A DNA stretch of 5,294 bases, from positions 1 through 5,294 of the forward strand of contig CAZFUY010000145.1 in the NCBI GenBank assembly GCA_964522445.1, written 5' to 3'. The DNA is from CAZFUY01 sp964522445. Its GTDB lineage: Bacteria > Pseudomonadota > Gammaproteobacteria > SZUA-229. The notes beneath the pieces were generated by a model. The model ran no database searches. It saw only the letters and a list, made by a program, of their open reading frames with translations, and was not told where the DNA came from. Each line of letters opens with the position of its first letter. The stretch's first letter is position 1. A program made the position numbers and the translations under genes. Positions 1 to 5,294 of this stretch are shown in pieces.

Positions 1-552
1 GAAGAAGGTGACTGGGTTAAAATGTGTATGCAGTGCGGTGTTTGTGCCGGCTCATGCCCAATGGGTCCATACTGGGATCACCCACCGCAAGAACTTTTCA
101 TGATGATTCGTGCGGGCAAGCGTGAAGAAGTATTGTCATCTACATCAATGTGGATGTGTACATCTTGCTATAACTGTATTGCGCGTTGTCCTCGTGAATT
201 GCCAATTACACATATCATGCACGGTTTGGCGCATTATGCTAAGCGTTTAGGTATTGCACCTAAAAACCAGCCTACATTAAAGTTCACTCAGTTATTCTGG
301 GATAACTTAATGAACAATGGCCGTGTAAATGAACTGAAATTAGGTATTGCACTTTATTTCATCGACGGCTTTGTGCAGGGCATTAAAAATGCGCTTGCAG
401 CCAGCGGTCTGGGTTTGAATATGCTCAAAGCCAAGCGTCTGGACCCAATGGAAATATTGGGTGGCCATAGTGTTAAAGATAAGTCTGGTCTAAAAGCCAT
501 GATTAAGAAAGCGCAGGAAATTGAAGAAGCGCGCATTTCAGGCAACGGCTAG
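1..552 (+). CDS. hdrC: HdrC-like iron-sulfur electron-transfer subunit (5' partial)
   Basis: This is the C-terminal 183 residues of a heterodisulfide reductase subunit C-type protein, a cytoplasmic carrier that relays electrons to its HdrB partner. The frame is open from base 1, so the real start lies upstream. The ATG at 22 falls inside the first cluster motif and cannot be the start. Two CxxCxxCxxxCP motifs are visible (visible residues C9, C12, C15, C19 and C53, C56, C59, C63), each expected to bind a [4Fe-4S] cluster. The spacing and the CPRELPIT-type ending of the second motif fit HdrC. About 120 mostly helical residues follow, with no further cysteines and no clear membrane anchor, which argues against a membrane-fused QmoC or DsrM/K-type protein. 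The stop is 14 nt before hdrB, so the two are surely co-transcribed. The family call is firm. The subtype (Qmo-associated HdrCB, sHdr, or another Hdr-like complex) cannot be settled without the upstream genes. Confidence 0.88.
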   Translation, partial: EEGDWVKMCMQCGVCAGSCPMGPYWDHPPQELFMMIRAGKREEVLSSTSMWMCTSCYNCIARCPRELPITHIMHGLAHYAKRLGIAPKNQPTLKFTQLFWDNLMNNGRVNELKLGIALYFIDGFVQGIKNALAASGLGLNMLKAKRLDPMEILGGHSVKDKSGLKAMIKKAQEIEEARISGNG

Positions 553-566
553 GAGAGGAAATAATA
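553..566 (+). promoter_or_regulatory. Ribosome binding site of hdrB
   Basis: The purine-rich spacer GAGAGGAA (553-560) sits 6-7 nt before the ATG at 567. A second AGGAG (551-555) overlaps the hdrC stop codon. This supports the ATG at 567 as the hdrB start and suggests translation closely coupled to hdrC. Confidence 0.75.
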
Positions 567-1466
567 ATGGCTAACGAATATTCATATTATCCAGGATGCT
601 CCTCACAGAAAGGTGCATCAGGTTCAAACTTGCAGCGATCAATTGATACCATCTGTAATACATTAGATCTTAAACTAAATGAGATTCCAGACTGGAACTG
701 CTGTTCAGCTTCTATCGGTTATTCAGGCGGTGGTGAATTACCTCGTCTGGCTTTATCTGCGCGTAACATTGCCCTGTCTGAAAAGAACAATCCAGGTCAG
801 GAAATTGTAGCGTCCTGTGCGGCTTGCTGGTTAGCAACACGTGAAAGCAAAGAACGTATCGAAGACAACGAAGAAATTCGTGAAGGTACAGAAGCAGCAC
901 TTAAAGAAGCGAATTTAGAAATCTCTAAAGAGATGCCTAAAGTACGTCATTTGACTGAAGTACTGATTGAAGACATTGGCTTTGACAAGATATCTGAAAA
1001 GGTTGTTAAGCCTTTGGAAGGTATTAAAATTGCAGGTTATGTTGGTTGTCAAACTAACCGTCCTTTTGGTATTGATGGTGAATCGTTTGAGAATCCAAAA
1101 TATCTGGATAAATTTGTTGAAGCAGTTGGTGCTGAATCTATTCCCACATACGAGAAAAAAGTTTCCTGTTGTGGTGGTGCATTAGCATTCTCTGAGCCTG
1201 CTAAATCACAGGCACTGGTAAAAGGTATTATTGAATCAGCCTATGATAATGGTGCTGATATGATCGTAACACCTTGCGCGGTTTGTCAGATGAACGTAGA
1301 AGTTTATCAGAATGAAATCAATGCAACCTTTGGTACCAAGTTCAATATTCCTGTTGTTTTCTACAGTCAGTTAATGGCGGTTTCTTATGGCGCAAGCGCA
1401 AAAGATGCAGCACTTGATGGACAGGTAGTTAAAGCTAAGCAGCTTGAGGATATTGCAGCTAAGTAA
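567..1466 (+). CDS. hdrB: HdrB-like CCG-domain subunit of heterodisulfide reductase family
   Basis: This 299-residue protein is about the usual length for HdrB. In this family two CCG domains bind unusual non-cubane [4Fe-4S] clusters that reduce disulfides or pass electrons. The first cysteine set is C11, C45-C46, C84 and C87; the second is C161, C201-C202, C237 and C240. Both are complete, so two clusters are possible. The second motif is the canonical CCGG, but the first reads CCSAS, with Ser47 replacing the glycine. The start YYPGC and the region after DWNCC resemble canonical or Qmo-linked HdrB more than the sHdrB1/B2 proteins of the sHdr sulfur-oxidation system; this is judged from memory of family patterns. 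No signal peptide or membrane segment is seen, so it is cytoplasmic. It is the last gene of the operon, with a terminator about 25 nt after its stop. The disulfide or electron partner is unknown, and a role in sulfur metabolism is only an inference. Confidence 0.9.
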   Translation: MANEYSYYPGCSSQKGASGSNLQRSIDTICNTLDLKLNEIPDWNCCSASIGYSGGGELPRLALSARNIALSEKNNPGQEIVASCAACWLATRESKERIEDNEEIREGTEAALKEANLEISKEMPKVRHLTEVLIEDIGFDKISEKVVKPLEGIKIAGYVGCQTNRPFGIDGESFENPKYLDKFVEAVGAESIPTYEKKVSCCGGALAFSEPAKSQALVKGIIESAYDNGADMIVTPCAVCQMNVEVYQNEINATFGTKFNIPVVFYSQLMAVSYGASAKDAALDGQVVKAKQLEDIAAK

Positions 1467-1476
1467 ATAATATCTA
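1461..1476. repeat. Direct repeat copy 1 flanking the terminator
   Basis: AAGTAAATAATATCTA matches bases 1530-1545 at 15 of 16 positions; the only difference is A/T at the twelfth base. This copy spans the last codon and stop of hdrB. The two copies bracket the terminator hairpin, with starts 69 bp apart. The sequence is AT-rich, so chance similarity is possible. No function is recognised. Confidence 0.5.
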
Positions 1477-1491
1477 GTTTGTATTATTTTT

Positions 1492-1525
1492 AAAAGACAC
1501 GGCTTAGGTCGTGTCTTTTTTGTTT
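1492..1525 (+). terminator. Intrinsic terminator of the hdr operon
   Basis: AAAAGACAC (1492-1500) pairs perfectly with GTGTCTTTT (1511-1519). The stem extends inward by G1501-C1510, G1502-T1509 (wobble) and C1503-G1508, giving about 12 bp closed by a four-base loop. A T-rich tract continues to 1525 with one G interruption. It lies 25 nt after the hdrB stop. Read from the other strand the hairpin also forms, but only the four T's inside its stem could serve as a U-tract. It may therefore stop the convergent receptor transcript only weakly. Confidence 0.9.
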
Positions 1526-1529
1526 AGAA

Positions 1530-1545
1530 AAGTAAATAATTTCTA
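1530..1545. repeat. Direct repeat copy 2 flanking the terminator
   Basis: AAGTAAATAATTTCTA is the second copy of the 16-bp near-identical repeat whose first copy covers the hdrB stop. It sits between the terminator hairpin and the stop codon of the convergent receptor gene. Similarity does not extend beyond the 16 bases on either side, so this is not a larger duplication. Confidence 0.5.
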
Positions 1546-1555
1546 ATCAGGTTTA

Positions 1556-3640
1556 TTAGATCTTAAATATAGAAACAGCCTGTTGTAATTCATTGGCTGA
1601 TTGTTTTAACAGTTCAATAGACTGGTTGGACTGTATGATTGAATGAACCGTGTTTTGAGCTGTTTCATTTAATTCTACTATGCTGCAATTTATCTGTTCT
1701 GCTCTTTGGGTTTGAGTCTGCATACTTTCTGTAACTGTATCAAATTGAAGGGGTAAAATTTGTATTTGCTCAATAATCTGATTTAATTTGTTACCCACAT
1801 TTTCCACATCAACTACGCTTTTAGTAACTTCCTGGGTGAATTTTTCCATACCCATTACACCTGCTGATACAGCAGCAAGCATTTCTTTTACTGTTTGATC
1901 AATATCCCAGGTGGCTACAGCAGTTTGATCTGCCAGTCGCCGAATCTCGGTAGCCACAACAGAAAAACCTCGACCATATTCTCCTGCTTTTTCAGCTTCG
2001 ATTGCTGCATTCAGTGATAGCAGATTAGTTTGGTCTGCTACCCGATTAATAGTAGTAACAACAGAATTTATATTATCTGCTTTTTCATTTAGTACTGTTA
2101 GTTTTGATGAGATGCTATGCGTTGCTTTTTCCTGGAGTTGCATAGAAGTTTCCATTTTTACCAGCGCATGCTGGCTATCGGTAGCAAAAAGGCTTGTGCT
2201 TTCTGTTACCTTATTAATGTCATTCATGGTTGATAATAATTCTCTGCTGATATTTGAAATTTCTGTGATTGAAAGCATAACCTGTGCTGTGCTGGCGGCT
2301 TGTTCTGCTATCGTTGCTTCCTGTTCTTTTGCGGCAGCTGAAATTTGAGTGGCAGATGATAGTAGTTGTGAGCCAGCCGTTTGTACCTGCTTAACGAGGT
2401 TGCTGAGATTATCCAGCATTAACTGAATGCCATTGCTGAGTTCACTGATAGCTTCCTTGTCTGCATAAGATTTCATTTTTACGGTTAAGTCACCCTTTGC
2501 TGCGCGATTCACAACAAGCAAAATTTCTCTTACTTTATGTCTGAGTCTTTTAGCATTGCTGCGTTCAGTTTCAATATTATCCTGTAATGTTTGCGCCATT
2601 TTATTGAATGCAGTTCCCAGTTGGCCAATTTCATCTTCGCTTTTTATAATAGCTCTGGCATTACTTTCGCCATGTCCCAGGCGATTTACTGTATCAAGGA
2701 GATTTTCCATCGGTGCGAATACTCTGCGTATAAATAGAAACAGGGCTACTGATACAACTAATAAACCGATAATAATAATGGCAAGTGAAATTGTTTGTCT
2801 CTTCAAGTAAGAATTATATATTTCAGTTGTATTGTTAGCGCTGATAAGATGCATCAGGGGAAGACCGCTTTTTGAGCCTGTAATAGCCAGGCTGCTTAGC
2901 GTGTATATATTGTCATTATATTTTAGATGAAATATTTCGCTGGTTTTGAGTTTAGTTAAATCTAGCTGTTCAAAAAGCTGGGGGTTATTTGTGTATTCTG
3001 TAGCGTCTGAATTAGTTAGCAGGAATATATCTGATTGGTCTATTTCTCTAAAAATTTTGAGTGCATTATGTAAATTACTTTCAACTATGCCAATACCGAT
3101 AAATTCATCATCATAAATTATTGGAACGGCACTTAATGCAACTGTTTTATTTTTATCATCGATAAATAGACCAGTCTGTTTTACTGGTTTATTAATAATA
3201 TCCATAACCAGTTTTTTATGATTTGTCTGGCTGAGTGTTTTATCTGAGGAATATAAAATCTTGCCTTTCAGGTCAAGTAACTGCATGCGGGTAAAAATTT
3301 TATCTGAACTAAATTCAAACCAGTCCTTAGCAACAGTTTGCAGTGACCAGCCGGTGGTTTTTTTATGCTCTAATTTATCCAGTATTAGCTTTCTGATCTG
3401 TGGTTCTTCGTTTAATGTATATGCATGTAATTCTAGTTGATTAAGCTGACTGGAAATAATTTTATCCCATAATATAGCCTTGCTATTAAGAAATAACTCA
3501 GTGTATCGTTTTTCAGTTTCAGACTGATTAATTGCTCCGGCAAGATAAACTGTTATGCCAATTATGATAGAGGCTATTAGTGTAATTAGAGTAAATCTCA
3601 CTTTTAGTGAGTTTTTGTAAATAGGTTTTAAATCTTCCAT
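1556..3640 (-). CDS. Methyl-accepting chemotaxis protein, double HAMP, WspA-like signalling domain
   Basis: This 694-residue inner-membrane receptor controls a CheA-type kinase. The order is a short cytoplasmic start, TM1 (about 14-36), a periplasmic sensor of about 245 residues, TM2 (about 283-305), a first HAMP (about 305-357, with P310 and the DExG-type motif at D336-G339), a second divergent HAMP (about 364-416, AAKGDLTV connector) and a long coiled-coil hairpin. The sensor has Cache/PAS-like strands (GKILYSSD near 126; VPIIYDDEFIGIGIVES near 172), so a double-Cache fold is likely but not certain. The hairpin tip (536-559) reads NAAIEAEKAGEYGRGF. With the following IRRLADQTAVAT and VSAGVMGMEKF it strongly recalls WspA-type receptors, although no wsp genes are visible here. 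It ends FKI, without a CheR-tethering pentapeptide. The ATG at 3640 is the only sensible start that keeps the cytoplasmic segment before TM1, but no Shine-Dalgarno sequence precedes it. It lies 21 nt after another receptor gene and is probably co-transcribed with it. The ligand is unknown. Confidence 0.93.
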   Translation of the reverse strand: MEDLKPIYKNSLKVRFTLITLIASIIIGITVYLAGAINQSETEKRYTELFLNSKAILWDKIISSQLNQLELHAYTLNEEPQIRKLILDKLEHKKTTGWSLQTVAKDWFEFSSDKIFTRMQLLDLKGKILYSSDKTLSQTNHKKLVMDIINKPVKQTGLFIDDKNKTVALSAVPIIYDDEFIGIGIVESNLHNALKIFREIDQSDIFLLTNSDATEYTNNPQLFEQLDLTKLKTSEIFHLKYNDNIYTLSSLAITGSKSGLPLMHLISANNTTEIYNSYLKRQTISLAIIIIGLLVVSVALFLFIRRVFAPMENLLDTVNRLGHGESNARAIIKSEDEIGQLGTAFNKMAQTLQDNIETERSNAKRLRHKVREILLVVNRAAKGDLTVKMKSYADKEAISELSNGIQLMLDNLSNLVKQVQTAGSQLLSSATQISAAAKEQEATIAEQAASTAQVMLSITEISNISRELLSTMNDINKVTESTSLFATDSQHALVKMETSMQLQEKATHSISSKLTVLNEKADNINSVVTTINRVADQTNLLSLNAAIEAEKAGEYGRGFSVVATEIRRLADQTAVATWDIDQTVKEMLAAVSAGVMGMEKFTQEVTKSVVDVENVGNKLNQIIEQIQILPLQFDTVTESMQTQTQRAEQINCSIVELNETAQNTVHSIIQSNQSIELLKQSANELQQAVSIFKI

Positions 3641-3661
3641 GTGAGAGAGCTTTTTATTTAG
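3641..3661 (-). other. 21-nt in-frame spacer between the two receptor genes, no Shine-Dalgarno
   Basis: On the minus strand the spacer reads CTAAATAAAAAGCTCTCTCAC, shown here as a 21-nt site between stop and start. It has no purine-rich match to the 16S rRNA tail. It equals seven codons, so the upstream stop (TAA at 3664-3662) and the downstream ATG are in the same frame. No stop codon falls in that frame within the spacer. Translation of the second receptor may depend on re-initiation or on an A/T-rich unstructured leader. Confidence 0.6.
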
Positions 3662-5275
3662 TTATATTTTAAATTCACCAACCAGAATCTGAAGATGGCC
3701 AGCGAGTTCAGTTAATGCTTTGCTTTCATCAGAATTGAGTCTGGCTTCATCGGCGGTTTGTCGGGAAAAGTCACTGATTTCGTGGATGTTTCTATTGATT
3801 TCTTCAGCAACTATAGATTGTTGCTCGGTTGCAGTGGCTATTTGTGTATTTAAATTATTAATATTTATTGCATGCTCTGACATTTTTTTCAGTGCATCTG
3901 CGCCGTTATTAACGGCTGATTCTGTTTCATTAGAGGACTTGCCTGATTCAGTCATTACAGATACAGCGTGAGTGCTTCGGTTCTGTAATTTTTCAATCAT
4001 AGACTGAATTTCAGCTGTTGCTTCCTGAGTGCGAGATGCAAGAGTACGGACTTCATCTGCTACTACTGCAAAACCTCGTCCTGCATCACCTGCTCGAGCT
4101 GCTTCTATGGCGGCATTTAATGCAAGCAAATTGGTTTGTTCTGCGATACTACGAATGACATCCAGTACTGTGCCTATATTATTGCTTTCCTGCTGTAGTT
4201 CTTCTACAGCGTTACTGCCACGATCAATTGCTGCTTGAAGCTGCTGTAAGGTTTTAACCGCTTTACTAGCCTGAATTGTACCGCCATTAGCCTCACTATT
4301 TGCATCATTTGCAGCGCTGGCGGCGCTGGTTGTTGCACTGGCAACTTCCTGTATGCTGCTAGTCATTTCATTGGTTGCTGTTGCTACCTGTTCAAGTCTG
4401 CCTTGCTGATCCTGTGCATGACAACTCGATTTTTCTGCTGTGCTCATTAGTGCTTCGGCGGATACTGATATTTTACTGGCTGAATTAGCAACATCACCTA
4501 AAGCATTCCTGAGCTTTTTAATAAGAATATTACAGTTATCGACAACGTCACCAACCTCATCACGGCTATTACTTTGTAGTTCACAGGTTAGATCACCACT
4601 GGCTATTTTTTTTAGTGAATCCACTACACGATTAAGATTTGTGCTGATTTTTTCAGATATAAATAAGGCTGTCGATATTAGTACTGCAATGCAGATTAAG
4701 CTGATAGTAATCACTATATTCATAGCTGTTGTTGATGCCTGCTTGCTGGTTTCCAGAGCATTTGTAAAGTTGATGTAGGAACTGTCATGCAATGTATTTA
4801 GCTGTTGTCTAAATGAATTAAGTTTGCCAGACATGAGCTGTATACTGTTCTGGATCTGTTCATTGGAAAGTTTTTCTTCGATCATTCCTGTAGAAAGGTT
4901 TCTGGCTATTGAGTAATAGTCATTAAATTGTTTAGTTAACTGGTCTGTTTTTGTGGTGGATTTTTTATCCAGCTCACCTGCTGATTTAAATGAATCGCGC
5001 ATATTAGTAGCGAGTAAATCTGTATCCTCAATCATATCTATTTCACCATCGGAGACAGCCGCATTGAGGTTATTTATGATGTTGTCCAGTCGAACCAGAT
5101 TACTGTCCAGATGTTCAAGGACAGGGTAATAGATATTCTTTACGGCATTTAGTCGGCTGTTATTATCCTGGTTTACAATATATTGATAGGTGGTAATAAC
5201 TGAAAATCCCAGTAAGGCAACCAGAGCAATCATTAGTATCTTGACTTTTATAGTGAGCCTCAGGTTATTTTGCAT
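3662..5275 (-). CDS. Methyl-accepting chemotaxis protein, single HAMP, conventional signalling domain
   Basis: This 537-residue transmembrane receptor should signal to CheA/CheW. It has TM1 (about 11-33), a mostly helical periplasmic domain of about 150 residues (about 34-183) suggesting a four-helix-bundle sensor, TM2 (about 184-206), HAMP (about 207-259, DEVG at 239-242) and a coiled-coil signalling hairpin. The tip at 379-402 has the highly conserved EQTNLLALNAAIEAARAG followed by GRGFAVVADEVRTLA. Glu/Gln-rich stretches near 291-310 and 483-493 are the expected adaptation sites. About 278 residues follow HAMP, which fits the 40-heptad class common in Gammaproteobacteria (inference from length). 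HAMP helix 1 lacks its usual proline (N213 lies at about that position). It ends GEFKI with no CheR-docking pentapeptide. The ATG at 5275 puts a short basic segment before TM1, and the ribosome site ahead of it is weak (AGAG). The promoter lies at or beyond the window edge. The ligand cannot be told. Confidence 0.95.
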   Translation of the reverse strand: MQNNLRLTIKVKILMIALVALLGFSVITTYQYIVNQDNNSRLNAVKNIYYPVLEHLDSNLVRLDNIINNLNAAVSDGEIDMIEDTDLLATNMRDSFKSAGELDKKSTTKTDQLTKQFNDYYSIARNLSTGMIEEKLSNEQIQNSIQLMSGKLNSFRQQLNTLHDSSYINFTNALETSKQASTTAMNIVITISLICIAVLISTALFISEKISTNLNRVVDSLKKIASGDLTCELQSNSRDEVGDVVDNCNILIKKLRNALGDVANSASKISVSAEALMSTAEKSSCHAQDQQGRLEQVATATNEMTSSIQEVASATTSAASAANDANSEANGGTIQASKAVKTLQQLQAAIDRGSNAVEELQQESNNIGTVLDVIRSIAEQTNLLALNAAIEAARAGDAGRGFAVVADEVRTLASRTQEATAEIQSMIEKLQNRSTHAVSVMTESGKSSNETESAVNNGADALKKMSEHAININNLNTQIATATEQQSIVAEEINRNIHEISDFSRQTADEARLNSDESKALTELAGHLQILVGEFKI

Positions 5276-5294
5276 ATTCTATTACTGCTCTAGT

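Noticed and set aside
22..552. Taking the ATG at base 22 as the start of hdrC
   Set aside because: The frame is open to base 1, and this Met sits immediately before the first cysteine of the first cluster motif. A start there would leave no N-terminal segment, and no ribosome binding site precedes it.
354..1185. Open frames overlapping hdrC and hdrB (354-545 minus, 712-900 minus, 967-1185 plus)
   Set aside because: They are out-of-frame or antisense shadows of genes with complete, conserved cysteine motifs.
567..1466. Firm assignment to the sHdr lipoate-dependent sulfur oxidation system
   Set aside because: The DWNCC-type first motif resembles canonical or Qmo-linked HdrB, and no lipoate-binding protein, HdrA or second HdrCB pair is visible.
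4421..4585. Three cysteines (C231, C248, C285) in the HAMP and early hairpin of the 537-aa receptor as a metal or redox site
   Set aside because: They are widely spaced along different helical segments, with no paired CxxC-like motif. Nothing beyond their presence supports a site.
2112..4778. Plus-strand open frames within the two receptor genes (for example 2112-2348, 2556-2810, 3720-3971, 4029-4238, 4440-4778)
   Set aside because: They lie antisense to clearly coding receptor sequence, have Cys/Ser/Leu-rich translations typical of the complement of coiled-coil genes, and show no domain or ribosome binding site.
1556..5275. One receptor gene split by a nonsense mutation or frameshift
   Set aside because: Each half has its own membrane segments, HAMP and complete signalling hairpin ending in FKI, so these are two whole genes despite the in-phase 21-nt spacer.

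Overview
The window holds two convergent gene blocks and looks like ordinary chromosome of a moderately AT-rich, motile, respiratory bacterium. Both chemoreceptors end in the pattern common in Gammaproteobacteria, and the Hdr pair would suit a gammaproteobacterium with sulfur or other redox chemistry. That placement is inferred from protein style only. No rRNA, tRNA or other taxonomic marker is present.

Bases 1-1466 (+ strand) carry the 3' end of a heterodisulfide-reductase-type operon. It contains an HdrC-like protein with two [4Fe-4S] ferredoxin motifs, cut off at the window's left edge, and a complete HdrB-like protein with two CCG domains. The genes are 14 nt apart and hdrB has a clear ribosome binding site. 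Together they should form an electron-transfer module: HdrC passes electrons to the HdrB clusters. The partner subunit (HdrA, QmoAB or a similar flavoprotein) would lie upstream, outside the window, so the exact pathway is not decided here. Only 89 nt follow before the next gene. They contain a strong intrinsic terminator, flanked by two near-identical 16-bp direct repeats.

Bases 1556-5275 (- strand) carry two tandem methyl-accepting chemotaxis proteins, transcribed towards the hdr genes. The upstream one (537 aa) is a conventional receptor: two membrane segments, a helical periplasmic domain of about 150 residues, HAMP and a signalling hairpin. The downstream one (694 aa) has a larger, probably Cache-type periplasmic domain, two successive HAMP units and a signalling hairpin resembling the WspA surface-sensing receptor rather than the usual chemotaxis type. 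They are separated by 21 nt in the same reading frame, and the second gene has no visible Shine-Dalgarno sequence. In both receptors, exactly 146 residues separate the hairpin-tip glutamate from the C-terminus, and neither has a CheR-tethering pentapeptide.

No mobile element, CRISPR array, RNA gene or obvious new system was found. The points most worth a second look are the WspA-like double-HAMP receptor, the receptor pairing, and the altered first CCG motif of HdrB.
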